47,307 nucleotides of DNA, from NCBI RefSeq assembly GCF_015163665.1, contig NZ_JADEUG010000030.1, positions 1-47,307 on the forward strand. The letters run 5' to 3'. Below the pieces are notes generated by a model. That model searched no databases. It saw nothing but the letters and a program-made list of their open reading frames with translations, and was not told where the DNA came from. Made by a program: the position numbers and the translations under genes. Numbering within the stretch: the first letter of the stretch is position 1; each line of letters begins with the position of its first letter. The stretch is from Xenorhabdus sp. BG5. Its GTDB lineage: Bacteria > Pseudomonadota > Gammaproteobacteria > Enterobacterales > Enterobacteriaceae. This document shows, in pieces, positions 1 to 8,684 of the stretch.

Positions 1-422
1 GTCTTACCAAAGCGAGGTAAACGCTGATAAAAGAGGCCGCCTGCCTCACGGTTTTCACGAATACGCCGGTAAATTGTGGTATGGCTGAGTGCTATCTCCG
101 GACATTCTAGCAGCATTCTGTAGCCAATATTCTCCGGTGACCAGCCCATTAATAAGCCCTCAGACATAATGTGCTCGTGTCGGGCATGGTGTTTTCTAAA
201 CTTAAAAGCGGTCTTTTTTCGTTTATCTTTCACTGTCTCTGCGGACTCAGCACAATATTGTTCACCAGGGGTATTGCGTTTCAGTTCACGTGAAACGGTA
301 CTGGTGTGAACGCCAATGGCTTCAGCTATCTGATATTGTGGAAATCCCTTGTTATGTAGGGCTTGAAGCTGATATCTTTGTCCTAGAGTCAACTGTCGAT
401 ACTGTCTGATTTGTTTATGCAT
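1..422 (-). CDS. IS30-family transposase, N-terminal part (cut by window edge)
   Basis: Read on the minus strand from the ATG at 422, the frame stays open to base 1. It begins MHKQIRQYRQLTLGQRYQLQ and contains a helix-turn-helix (QIAEAIGVHTSTVSRELKRN, about residues 30-49) and then GWSPENIGYRM. This is the typical N-terminus of IS30-family transposases, which bind the terminal repeats through this HTH and cut and join DNA with a C-terminal DDE domain. That domain would lie beyond the left edge, so I cannot tell whether the copy is intact. A short inverted repeat (CTGTGA...TCACAG, 450-467) lies between the start codon and the palindrome at 474 and may belong to the element's end. The element adjoins a truncated dnaB and probably took part in the rearrangement there. 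Confidence 0.85.
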   Translation of the reverse strand, partial: MHKQIRQYRQLTLGQRYQLQALHNKGFPQYQIAEAIGVHTSTVSRELKRNTPGEQYCAESAETVKDKRKKTAFKFRKHHARHEHIMSEGLLMGWSPENIGYRMLLECPEIALSHTTIYRRIRENREAGGLFYQRLPRFGK

Positions 423-473
423 ATCAGGCTACTATTTCTGGTGTGAGAGCTGTGAAATTTATCACAGTTGACT

Positions 474-532
474 CCTGTCTCTTCTACACAAATCCCTCGA
501 TTGAATCGAGGGATTTGTGTAGAAGAGACAGG
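474..532. repeat. 59-bp perfect palindrome with Tn5/IS50-like ends
   Basis: Two 29-nt arms (474-502 and 504-532) are exact inverted copies around a single base at 503. Each arm starts, reading inward, with CTGTCTCTTCTACACA. This is close to the IS50/Tn5 mosaic end, so the arms look like two abutting terminal repeats of an IS4-family element. The palindrome lies exactly where the dnaB-like coding sequence loses its N-terminal part. I see no matching target duplication in the flanks, which favours a deletion or recombination junction over a simple insertion. Confidence 0.85.
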
Positions 533-1412
533 GCAACATCAGGCTGTGACTCTTCTGCAAGGCGCAGATGCCCTGATTGCCCATCTGGAACGCATACAGG
601 GCAGCAATGGGATTACCGGTACGCCAACGGGATTTCAGCAACTGGATGAAATAACCTGTGGCTTACAGGCGGGCGATCTCATTCTGCTGGCCGCCCGTCC
701 TTCCATGGGGAAAACGGCACTGGGGCTGGCCTGTTGCCTCGGTGCGATTCGGCATCGTGATAATGCGGTGGTACAGATTTTCAGCCTGGAAATGCCGACC
801 TCACAACTCATGATGCGTCTGTCTGCTATGGAAGGTGGCGTAGCGTTAACCGCGCTGCGCAGTGGTCTGCTGGACGATGAACAGTGGGGACGCATCAGCC
901 AGAGTCTGGATCAGTTTGCGCAATGGGATAAGCGGCTGATTATCGATGATTGCAGTCACCAGACCCCTGCGCTATTACGTGCCCGTGCCCGCCGTTATAC
1001 CCGCCAATATGGTAAACCTGCCCTGATTATGGTGGATTACCTCCAGTTGATGTGCGCCCCCGGGCAGGAAAATCGCACTCAGGAGATTGCCGATATCTCC
1101 CGCAGCCTGAAAGCGTTGGGCAAAGAACTGGATTGCCCGGTACTTGCGCTGTCCCAGCTGAACCGGCAAGTCGAAAACCGCCCGGATAAACGTCCCAACA
1201 ACGGCGACTTACGTGATTCCGGCTCGCTGGAGCAGGACGCTGACTTGATATTGCACCTTTACCGCGATGAAGCCTATCACGAGGAAACCCCGGATATTGG
1301 GATTGCCGAAATCATTATCGGTAAGCAGCGTCAGGGACCGACAGGCACGGTGCGTGTGCGGTTTGACGGCCAATATACGCGTTTTTCTGATTTAGATGGC
1401 TACGGGAGGTAA
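531..1412 (+). pseudogene. dnaB: ICE replicative helicase DnaB, N-terminally truncated
   Basis: The roughly 290 residues encode the C-terminal RecA-like domain of a DnaB helicase. A Walker A stretch (AARPSMGKTALGL) is followed by the DnaB motifs FSLEMP, VDYLQLM (Walker B), LSQLNRQVE, DLRDSGSLEQDAD and KQRQGPTGTV. DnaB unwinds DNA at the replication fork as a hexamer, and SPI-7-type ICEs carry their own copy near the par genes. Full-length proteins are about 450 residues. Here the N-terminal domain and linker are missing and the frame runs back into the palindrome at 474-532, where only an unnatural TTG start (468) is available. A truncated ATPase could still be made, but helicase function is doubtful. 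The ATG of parB follows the stop codon directly. Confidence 0.85.
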
Positions 1413-2992
1413 ATGATGGGACGCAATACGTTGAATTTAGGCCATGCTTTGTTACAGCAGGGACGACAGGCCGTGGCTACCCTCAATAACAGCCCGCCGA
1501 TGGCGGAAATGCCGATGGTATTGACATTAGATCAGCTACGCCCCAATCCGGATAACCCCCGCACCAGCCGCAACCCGCGTTATGACGATATCAAGGCGTC
1601 GATCAAAGCCCGTGGGCTGGATACGGTGCCGAAAGTCACGCGTGATCCGGACGGTGATGAGGCCTACATCTTCAGTGATGGCGGGAATACACGTTACCAG
1701 ATTCTGTCCGAGCTGTGGCAGGAAACCGGCGATGAAGTTTTTACCGTGTCCATTGCCTGTTTAAACCTTGGCAGGGCCGCTTACAGTGCGTTATCGGACA
1801 CTTAGCCGAAAATGAGCTACGGGGTGACCTCAGTTTTATTGAAAAAGCTCTCGGTGTCTGCAAGGCCAGAACCCTTTATGAAGCGCAGAAACAGCAGAGA
1901 ATCACGCTGCGTGAGCTGTCTGCGCTGTTGGGTAAAGCTGGTTTTCCCATCAGTATCAGCTATATCAGCCGAATGGAAGATACCGTGCTGTATCTCTATC
2001 CGTGGATGCCTAATCTGTTGAATTCGGGGCTGAACGTCCGACAAATCCGTCTTTTGTTGGCACTGCGGCAAGATGCAGAGGCAGTCTGGCAACAGCATCT
2101 TACCAGTATAAACCCGGAACCGACCGTGACTTTTGATGAAGTTTTTGGTGCCTGCTGCCGTAAGTTTGATGCGCCGGAAATTTGGTCGCCGGAGATGTTC
2201 CGGGATGAGCTGATTGGTGATTTATTGCAGGCACTGCCGCACCCGCTGCTCAATTACGACCGCTGGGTACTGGAATTAGATCCGAAAGAAAGCAACCGCC
2301 GGCAGCTCTTTGGTGAACAGGCCACCACGTCTGATACGGTGTTGGTATCGGAAAATCCTGAGACGAATAAATCGGCGCGGATTCGAGTGCCAAACAGGGA
2401 ATCGAATCCGCACCATCTTTCTCAGTCTGCCGCTCAGGCACCTGCGCCGGAACCCGTGCTGGTCGATAAGGCACCTGTGCCAGCGCCGTTAAATCCAGTT
2501 ATTCCGCCTTATCAGCCGGATAGCGCGGATAATCCACCTGAATCCGCGCTGCCTGTACCTGAAACCGAATGCCTGGCTTTTGCCCAGACGGGGCTGGAGC
2601 CGGTCAGTGCGGTCTGGGAAATTTCCCCGATGCAGGATGATATTGAACACCTGCAAAACATGGCGTTCCGGCTGGCGTTTGAACTGGCAGAAGTGGTGGG
2701 CTGTGACAGTGATTTACAGCCCGTGTCAGCGGTGGATTCGGCGGGCTTCTGCCTGATTGATGGGCAGGATGCCCACCCTTTTTCGTCTTTATTGTTCAGT
2801 CTGACCGGAGAGAACACGGCTGATCATGGTGAACTGACGCTGGCTGCCGTTCTGCTCGGCACCGCCAGACATGAAGATATACCGTTACTGGATGATATCC
2901 AGACCGTCAAGTTCCTGCGACTTATCCGGGTGCTCCGTCGTCTGCGTGAGCTTCAGCGTCAAATGACACCAGAGATGATAACGATGGCGTGA
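1413..2992 (+). pseudogene. parB: ICE ParB-family partition protein, frameshifted
   Basis: The first part (1413 to about 1742) encodes a ParB nuclease-like domain with LTLDQLRPNPDNPRTSRNPR and FSDGGNTRYQIL. The natural continuation is in another frame from 1739: YRVHCLFKPW, then GHLAENELRGDLSF, an HTH-like region (LRELSALLGKAGFPISISYI) and a long C-terminal extension ending at 2992. Adding one T to the T5 run at 1738-1742 restores a single protein of about 525 residues, the usual size of SPI-7-type ICE ParB proteins. As written, translation stops at 1803-1805, although 1928-2992 could be expressed from an internal ATG. ParB binds centromere-like sites and helps stabilise the excised element. 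A sequencing error in the homopolymer is a real alternative to true decay. Confidence 0.85.
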
Positions 2993-3072
2993 TCCCGGTG
3001 CATCGTGCGGGGTGTCTGTTTTCCAATGTGTTGTTCATTACATTTTGACTGGCCTGATAGTGGAGGAAGTGG

Positions 3073-3648
3073 ATGAATCATTTATCGCAAGCGACAAATA
3101 GCCTGCTGATGCAGCTGGTGATGGATTTGAAGAACGGCTATATCCGCCGTTGTGAGGCGCTGGGGCTGGCACCCAACGAGATGCTGATGTTGCAGCGCCT
3201 GACGATTGAGGATTTGCACTATCTGGGTAACAGCCCGGTGTCGGTGCTGAATGTCCATATTCATCACACTAATCTGGTGCGTCTCTTACAACAGGCGCGT
3301 ATCGAGCAGCAGCGGATGCAACGGATTGACCGGGCACTGGAATTAGGCGGCTCTATCGAGCTGATGCACTATTTTTTTGGCCTGTCCAGTCTGGAAATCG
3401 CCGCCCGCCGACGTATTGCCGGCATGGCAGTCCGGCCGGGGCGCGGCTCGCCACTGACGGAAGATGAAAGCTGTGACCTGTGGCAACGCTGGCAGGCGGC
3501 AATGATTACCGATGCGGACAGTGCCGAAGGGCTGGATATCATGATGGAGATGGCTGAGCACCATGCGGTCTCGCTGACGTCCGTCTGGCGTGCGGTGAAG
3601 GACTGGCAGCAGAGGGGTGAAGCGATGCCGGAAAAAAAACAGGCATAA
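3073..3648 (+). CDS. DUF2857 domain-containing ICE protein
   Basis: This 191-residue soluble protein has the pattern of the DUF2857 family found next to parB in SPI-7/PAPI-1-type ICEs. The pattern includes LALGLAPNEM-like text (here EALGLAPNEMLMLQRLTIEDL), the central HYFFGLSSLEIAARRR and the C-terminal LTEDESCDLWQRWQ. The central and C-terminal parts resemble a helix-turn-helix, so a regulatory role, as described for some flagellar-regulator-like members, is possible but not shown here. The ATG is preceded by a clear GGAGG-type ribosome site (3061-3066). It follows the parB remnant by 80 bp and precedes the ParE-like gene by 20 bp. Confidence 0.75.
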   Translation: MNHLSQATNSLLMQLVMDLKNGYIRRCEALGLAPNEMLMLQRLTIEDLHYLGNSPVSVLNVHIHHTNLVRLLQQARIEQQRMQRIDRALELGGSIELMHYFFGLSSLEIAARRRIAGMAVRPGRGSPLTEDESCDLWQRWQAAMITDADSAEGLDIMMEMAEHHAVSLTSVWRAVKDWQQRGEAMPEKKQA

Positions 3649-3668
3649 AACAGGGAATGAAGGAAACG

Positions 3669-3926
3669 ATGTCAGGAAAATTAACGGAAATGATACCCGG
3701 CCTGCATGTGCCCTTGACGGCCCCGCTGTCATTTCGCCGCAAGGCGCAACATCAGGTGCGATGCTACCAGCGGGGCGAACACAATTACGTCCGGCTGAAA
3801 GAAAAAGGCACTGGGTATCTGAAAATCAATGTGGGGCTGTTCTGGCGGCTGTTAAGCCGTGATAACGGTCAATCGTGGGAGCTGATGCACCATGAACGCT
3901 ACAACAATGAAATTCGTAAATCATAA
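3669..3926 (+). CDS. ParE-like toxin-family small protein of the ICE
   Basis: This 85-residue basic protein contains FRRKAQHQVRCYQRGEHN and YLKINVGLFWRLLSRDNGQ followed by WELMHHERYN. That arrangement matches the small ParE-family toxin-like proteins found at this position in enterobacterial ICEs, in which a RelE/ParE-type fold is suspected. I chose the ATG at 3669 because AAGGA lies five bases upstream; an in-frame ATG at 3657 is also possible. No cognate antitoxin is visible beside it, so the toxin assignment rests on family resemblance only. A strong terminator follows at 3942, so it ends the transcription unit. Confidence 0.55.
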   Translation: MSGKLTEMIPGLHVPLTAPLSFRRKAQHQVRCYQRGEHNYVRLKEKGTGYLKINVGLFWRLLSRDNGQSWELMHHERYNNEIRKS

Positions 3927-3941
3927 ATGTGACTGAAGTTG

Positions 3942-3995
3942 TGTCATTCTGCACCTTGTCAATGCAACAGGGTGCAGCCATGACATTATTTTTTT
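3942..3995 (+). terminator. Rho-independent terminator after the ParE-like gene
   Basis: An imperfect hairpin pairs TGTCAT (3942-3947) with ATGACA (3980-3985) and, inside it, CTGCACC with GGTGCAG. A T-rich tract (TTATTTTTTT, 3986-3995) follows. It separates the parB-to-ParE-like unit from the STY4528 gene. Confidence 0.75.
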
Positions 3996-4024
3996 AAGGC
4001 TAACGCCGCAGAAAAGGGAATATC

Positions 4025-5245
4025 ATGAACCTGTCCGCAGACAGCATAATTGCACACACCGTTGCCAAAATGAAAATCCGTCTGGCACAACGCTCAGACG
4101 ACGACGTCTCACAACTGCGCAGTGGTCTGCTGTTTATGGGCAATATTCATGATGCCTATCCCCGCCGTCTGTTGCTGGATGATCGCCTGTCGCCACTGGA
4201 TAAAACGGGCTGGATGATGATCCGCCTGTATGCCCAGCAAAATGAAGGTGCGGTTTTCCCCAGTTATGACGAATTGCAGATCCTGCTGGCTTCGCCGTAT
4301 AAAGGTAAAGCCTCCCGTGAAACGGTCAGCCGGGTATTACTGATGCTGCGAATCACCGGCTGGCTGAGTTTATGTAAGCGTATCCGGGATGAACACGGAC
4401 GGGTGCGGGGCAATATCTATGCGCAGCATGATGAGCCGCTGACCGGCCGTGATGCCGAAATTCTCGATCCCCACTGGCTGGATACCGTGGCGGAAGCCTG
4501 TCGCAGTAAAAACCGGACTGTCAGTCAGACGGCCTGGGACGTCCTAACCGACATCAAAGGCGATCCACTGATGCGCCATCGTCACAGTCATATTCGCCTG
4601 CTGGAAGAGAGATTGAATGCGGTGCAGACCCCGCAGCAAAGGGTGATGCGCCAGAACTATCAGCAAGGAAAACAGCTAACCGAACTCAGTCATATAAAGC
4701 CGGGTTCGGAAACCGAACTGAGTCCACTAACGGGGCAGTCTGAACTGAATTCGGTATCCGAACTCAGTCTTAAATCAACGTCTTATAGTGGATCAGCTAA
4801 ACCGAACCGTTATGTACGTTCTTTCACACAGAGTGTGAATAAAAAAACATACGTAGATCCGCAATCCACTCTTTTTCTGCCAGAAGGACTTTGCCGACAA
4901 CTGGAGCCGGAAGATGTGATGATGCTGAACAGCCAGTTGCAGGCGTTGCCTGCTGAACAGGCGCAGACCGTGCTGGGTTGTCTGGATAAGGCATTACAGG
5001 CAGGGAAAATCGGCAATCCGGTCGGCTGGCTGCTGGCGATGATGAAACGGGCACGGGAGGGGAAATTATACGGGCAACCTGAAACCGCTGTGACCGCGCC
5101 TGCCCCTGCGAAGAAGCCGGTTGAGTTCACTCAACGTGTTGAGCGTCCCGCTTCACCTTCCTCACAAGCCCATGTGCGTAATATGGTGAAAGACATCCGT
5201 CAGCGGCTGACAATGGCGAAATACCGCAATGATAACATTGATTAA
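4025..5245 (+). CDS. STY4528-family ICE replication protein
   Basis: This 406-residue protein has the features of the STY4528 pathogenicity-island replication family. The first 150 residues look like a replication-initiator winged-helix region (PLDKTGWMMIRLYAQQ, then FPSYDELQ, then KASRETVSRVLLMLRITGWL, an HTH). A variable, Ser/Thr-rich linker and a helical C-terminus follow (FLPEGLCRQLEPEDVMML to GNPVGWLLAMMKRAREG). Homologues sit between parB and topB in SPI-7-like elements and are thought to act in replication of the excised ICE; no biochemical role can be read from the sequence. The ATG has AAGGG seven bases upstream. The last codons overlap the repeat-containing reading frame that begins at 5229. 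Confidence 0.8.
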   Translation: MNLSADSIIAHTVAKMKIRLAQRSDDDVSQLRSGLLFMGNIHDAYPRRLLLDDRLSPLDKTGWMMIRLYAQQNEGAVFPSYDELQILLASPYKGKASRETVSRVLLMLRITGWLSLCKRIRDEHGRVRGNIYAQHDEPLTGRDAEILDPHWLDTVAEACRSKNRTVSQTAWDVLTDIKGDPLMRHRHSHIRLLEERLNAVQTPQQRVMRQNYQQGKQLTELSHIKPGSETELSPLTGQSELNSVSELSLKSTSYSGSAKPNRYVRSFTQSVNKKTYVDPQSTLFLPEGLCRQLEPEDVMMLNSQLQALPAEQAQTVLGCLDKALQAGKIGNPVGWLLAMMKRAREGKLYGQPETAVTAPAPAKKPVEFTQRVERPASPSSQAHVRNMVKDIRQRLTMAKYRNDNID

Positions 5246-5552
5246 AAAACATGCGCCTGTGCCCGTGGCACACACGATTAAAAAATATTCTGTTTTGAAC
5301 AAAACAACAAAGGCTGGGAATCATCCTGTGTTGTCTGAGTCAAAGGCGGTTAAAAAGTATACGCCTGTGCCCGTGGCACACGCGATTAAAAAATGTTCTG
5401 TTTTGAGCGAAGCAACAAAGGCTGGAAATCATCCTGTGTTGTCTGAGCCAAGAGTGGTCAAAAAACATACGCCTGTGCCCGTGGCACATGAGGCTAAAAA
5501 ATCATCATTTTTGATGGCGGATAAAATTCACTCTTTTTCCCGTTTCCCATAA
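5229..5552 (+). CDS. Small basic protein built of 36-residue tandem repeats, function unknown
   Basis: This 107-residue reading frame consists of two full 36-residue units and about half of a third. Each starts KKxxPVPVAH and runs through a VLxxxTKAGNHPVLSE core. The 108-bp period keeps the frame, and differences between copies are scattered substitutions without indels, which is mild support for coding. The ATG overlaps the STY4528 stop region and has no good ribosome site, so translation would depend on coupling. There is no signal peptide, membrane segment or recognised domain. It may instead be an accidental open frame over a DNA repeat between two ICE replication genes. Confidence 0.45.
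   Translation: MITLIKKHAPVPVAHTIKKYSVLNKTTKAGNHPVLSESKAVKKYTPVPVAHAIKKCSVLSEATKAGNHPVLSEPRVVKKHTPVPVAHEAKKSSFLMADKIHSFSRFP
5244..5510 (+). repeat. 108-bp tandem direct repeat, about 2.5 copies
   Basis: The sequence CGCCTGTGCCCGTGGCA recurs at 5254, 5362 and 5470, exactly 108 bp apart. The units are 5244-5351, 5352-5459 and a partial unit at 5460-5510. Copies one and two are highly similar over their whole length, and the third diverges after its first half. Confidence 0.9.
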
Positions 5553-5631
5553 CTGGTTATTCATTGAGTCGCAGACGCTTTTGCCTTGATAGTTCTACTG
5601 ACTTATCAAGTCCAAACAGGAGTCTTTGTGC

Positions 5632-6345
5632 ATGTCTGATTCAGAAGACAAATCACCCTCCCAGCCACGTTTACGCGCTGGAGTCTTAACTTCCTCATTA
5701 ACGATTGAACTGCATACCCATTATGCGATCCGGCTTTGGGCAGGACGCAGACGGGAAGAGATCAGTAATCCCCGAAAATTTTCAGGCATTCTCGGGATGC
5801 CGCAGGTCATTAAGCGAGCCGCTAATATCAGCGTGGATTCGGCAGCGGATAACCCGTATGCCGATACCTGGCTGGTGAAGCTGGAACACGCGCTGGATAA
5901 GGCTTTTACCAACCTCCAGCAGAGTATTGCCACTTTGCAGGATACCCTGAACGCCGTACCGCAGCAGATCACCTTATCCGCCGTTTCCTCTGTCGAGCCG
6001 CTGAATATCGGCGTCTACAGCCACTCCCCATTGGGCTATCGCTGTGTCTGGTTGCTGGTCGGCTATGACCAGCTTGCCATGAAAACGTTTCAGGCTTTCC
6101 ATTATGGGCTGATTTCACGCTCAGAACGTGACGATTTTCTGCACAAAGGGAGCCGTGCCCTTCGCCAGATTTACGGCCTTGTGCGTTCTTACCGTTCACT
6201 GGCTGTCACCCGGCATGATATTGCGGAAAAAACGTCAGCAGGGCTTGAGGCGGTTAAGCTGTTGGGTGAACCGCATCCCGATATTTTGTCAGGCAAGTTG
6301 CGTTCGGTTTTCTCTCCACTTTTACGTTCGGTTGAACCCAATTAA
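5632..6345 (+). CDS. PFL_4669-family integrating conjugative element protein (TIGR03761)
   Basis: This 237-residue protein matches the ICE family TIGR03761 (PFL_4669). An N-terminal LTIELHTHYAIRLWAGRRRE is followed by NPRKFSGILGMPQVIKRA and the central YCVWLLVGYDQLAMKTFQ-like segment (here RCVWLLVGYDQLAMKTFQAF). The family is always found just upstream of topB in PAPI-1/SPI-7-type elements, and its molecular role is unknown. I chose the ATG at 5632 because AGGAG ends nine bases before it. The stop codon overlaps the first in-frame ATG of the topB frame, so the two genes are probably translationally coupled. Confidence 0.85.
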   Translation: MSDSEDKSPSQPRLRAGVLTSSLTIELHTHYAIRLWAGRRREEISNPRKFSGILGMPQVIKRAANISVDSAADNPYADTWLVKLEHALDKAFTNLQQSIATLQDTLNAVPQQITLSAVSSVEPLNIGVYSHSPLGYRCVWLLVGYDQLAMKTFQAFHYGLISRSERDDFLHKGSRALRQIYGLVRSYRSLAVTRHDIAEKTSAGLEAVKLLGEPHPDILSGKLRSVFSPLLRSVEPN

Positions 6346-6359
6346 TGGAGGGGAATGCA

Positions 6360-8369
6360 ATGCAGCTTTATTTGTGTGAAAAGCCCTCTCAGGCCAAAGA
6401 CATTGCCAAAGTCCTGGGGGTGAAACAGAGCGGGCAGGGATTTCTCTTCGGCTCCGGTATGACTGTCACCTGGGCCATCGGGCATTTGCTGGAGGTCGCT
6501 GCACCCGAACACTATGGTGAACAATTTGGCTCGCCGTGGCGGATGGATGTACTGCCGGTGCTGCCCGCGCAATGGCAATGGTCGGTAAAAAAAGAGACCG
6601 CCGGGCAGTTTGCCGTGATTCAGCAATTATTGAAACAGGCCGATGAGGTGATTATTGCCACCGATGCCGACCGTGAGGGGGAAGTCATCGCGCGGGAATT
6701 GCTGGAGTATTGTCGTTTCACCGGTACAGTCAGGCGGCTGTGGTTGTCGGCACTGGATGAAACCAGTATCCGGCAGGCACTGGCTGCGATATTGCCGGGT
6801 GAGCAGACGGAGGCTCTCTATCAGGCAGGATTGGGACGGGCACGAGCAGACTGGCTGACAGGCATCAACCTGACCCGTTTGTATACCCTGAAAGCCCAGG
6901 CACTGGGTTTTGGCGAGGTGCTGTCCATCGGGCGAGTGCAGACCCCGACACTGGCACTGGTGGTGAACCGGGATAAGGCCATCAATCAGTTTGTGCCAAA
7001 ACCCTACTGGCAGGTCACGGCGAAGCTGGAAAAAGAGAACCTCCGCTTTCAGGCTAAATGGCTGCCTTCAGCGGATGACTGCGATGAAGAAAAACGCTGT
7101 ATCCGACAGGCCGTGGCGCAGGCTGTGCAGCAACGTTGTCAGCAGGCAACGCAGGCTACCGTGATGGGCGTCAGTAAGAAACGGGAGAAAACCCCGCCCC
7201 CGCTTTGTTTTGATTTAGGCACACTCCAGCAGACTGCTTCCCGTTTGTGGGGCATGGGGGCGAGCCAGGTGCTGGCGATTGCCCAGTCCCTGTATGAAAC
7301 CCATAAAGCCACCACTTACCCGCGCACGGATTGTGGCTATTTACCTGTGTCCATGCAGGCAGATATTCCTGTAGTACTGACAGCACTGGCGCGAACCGAC
7401 CCCGCTATGACTGCCATTATCAACCAACTGGATAGACAACTCGTGTCCCGCGTCTGGAATGACACAAAAATCACGGCACACCATGCCATTATTCCCACGC
7501 GTCACGTCTTTGATATCACCCGGTTAACGACCGATGAGTTAAAGGTTTATCAGCTTATCCGTCAGCATTACCTGGCGCAGTTTCTGCCGGTTCAGGAAAC
7601 GGATGTGACTGAGGTCACGCTGGATATCGGCGGGTCATTATTCCGGGTAAAAGGTCGGGTGAATGTGATCACCGGCTGGAAAGCGCTGTTCACCTATGAG
7701 GCGGGAGAAGAGCATGAAAAGGAGGAAGAAAAGGAAAGCGATTTACCGCTACCGGCGCTTAATCAGGGTGATCGCTGTCAGGTGATTGAGGCAAAAATTC
7801 AGTCACTCTCCACCAAACCGCCGGCACCATTTACTGAAGGTACGCTGATTGCCGCGATGAAGAATGCCGCCAGTCTGGTCAGTGATCCGCAACTGAAACA
7901 AATTTTACGAGAAAGTGCCGGGCTGGGTACGGAAGCGACCCGGGCCGGCATTCTGGACACCTTGTTTAAACGCCAGTTGATTGAGCGGAAAAAGAAAGCG
8001 ATCCACGCGACGCCGCTGGCGCAGGAACTGATTGCCGGGCTGCCGGCGGTGCTGACAGATCCGGGCATGACCGCGTTATGGGAGCAATCGCTGGAGGATA
8101 TTGCGCAGGGCAAATCGTCGCTGGCGGTTTTTATGCAAAAACAGGCGCAGTGGCTCCAGCATTTAGTCGAACGGGGCAAGGCACAACCCCTTCATCTGAC
8201 GTTGCCGAAAACCCCGGCCTGCCCGAACTGTGGTGGCCGGATGCGGCAACGGCAGGGAAAAACCGCGCCCTTCTGGGGTTGCGTGAACTATCCGGCCTGT
8301 AAAGGCATGCTGAATGACAAAGCGGTCACGCAATCGCGTAAAGTCAGGCGGGCAAATCAACGGACATGA
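6360..8369 (+). CDS. topB: DNA topoisomerase III
   Basis: The 669 residues form a type IA topoisomerase that relaxes and decatenates single-strand-containing DNA through a transient tyrosine-DNA bond. The Toprim domain starts MQLYLCEKPSQAKDIAKVLG and carries TDADREGEVIARE. The catalytic tyrosine lies in TTYPRTD (about Tyr320). A C-terminal four-cysteine zinc finger (CPNCGGRMR and CVNYPACKG) closes the protein. Homologues are standard in SPI-7-type ICEs, where a role in processing transfer or replication intermediates is inferred. The start at 6360 is preceded by GGAGGGG (6347-6353). An earlier in-frame ATG at 6345 would sit before that ribosome site. All domains appear complete. Confidence 0.93.
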   Translation: MQLYLCEKPSQAKDIAKVLGVKQSGQGFLFGSGMTVTWAIGHLLEVAAPEHYGEQFGSPWRMDVLPVLPAQWQWSVKKETAGQFAVIQQLLKQADEVIIATDADREGEVIARELLEYCRFTGTVRRLWLSALDETSIRQALAAILPGEQTEALYQAGLGRARADWLTGINLTRLYTLKAQALGFGEVLSIGRVQTPTLALVVNRDKAINQFVPKPYWQVTAKLEKENLRFQAKWLPSADDCDEEKRCIRQAVAQAVQQRCQQATQATVMGVSKKREKTPPPLCFDLGTLQQTASRLWGMGASQVLAIAQSLYETHKATTYPRTDCGYLPVSMQADIPVVLTALARTDPAMTAIINQLDRQLVSRVWNDTKITAHHAIIPTRHVFDITRLTTDELKVYQLIRQHYLAQFLPVQETDVTEVTLDIGGSLFRVKGRVNVITGWKALFTYEAGEEHEKEEEKESDLPLPALNQGDRCQVIEAKIQSLSTKPPAPFTEGTLIAAMKNAASLVSDPQLKQILRESAGLGTEATRAGILDTLFKRQLIERKKKAIHATPLAQELIAGLPAVLTDPGMTALWEQSLEDIAQGKSSLAVFMQKQAQWLQHLVERGKAQPLHLTLPKTPACPNCGGRMRQRQGKTAPFWGCVNYPACKGMLNDKAVTQSRKVRRANQRT

Positions 8370-8462
8370 AGATCTGGTTGTTGATTGACGTGCTGACGGG
8401 ATGCTCCAAAAATCACCCTGTTTCTTAAATGATCGGTGAGCCTGTAACGATCGCCTCCGGGT

Positions 8463-8493
8463 GGCTATAAAACTCCCGTAGCCTGAAAGGGAG
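8463..8493 (+). ncRNA. Candidate H-type pseudoknot, possibly a STAXI-like RNA
   Basis: GGCTA (8463-8467) can pair with TAGCC (8479-8483), while CTCCC (8473-8477) inside that loop can pair with GGGAG (8489-8493). This is the interleaved order of an H-type pseudoknot. A second hairpin (ATCTGC...GCAGAT) begins about 16 bp downstream, with ACCTT in its loop able to pair with AAGGT at 8555-8559. The position between topB and the DUF3577/ssb genes fits the STAXI motif, a pseudoknot class reported near ssb and topoisomerase genes. I have not matched its consensus. The remaining 8370-8684 shows no coding region. Confidence 0.4.
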
Positions 8494-8608
8494 CGCCTCA
8501 ACGCGGTACATCTGCCCACCTTTGGAAGCAGATATTGTCAGTCCAACGACAATGAAGGTTCATTATTCTTTATCAGAATGTCAGCAACGTATATGTCTGA
8601 CACCCGGC

Positions 8609-8646
8609 GGGGAAAATCATTCCCGTCAGGGGAGGGGATTTTCTCC
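8609..8646 (+). promoter_or_regulatory. Hairpin in the leader of the DUF3577 gene
   Basis: GGGGAAAATC (8609-8618) pairs with GATTTTCTCC (8637-8646), enclosing a smaller TCCC/GGGA hairpin. It lies about 40 bp before the DUF3577 start codon and has no U-tract, so it looks like a leader structure rather than a terminator. Confidence 0.5.
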
Positions 8647-8684
8647 GTTGCACCTTATTTCTTGACCTCCATGGAGAAAATCGT

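Noticed and set aside
5244-5510. A CRISPR-like array
   Set aside because: The 108-bp units are continuous repeats without unique spacers, and no cas gene is near.
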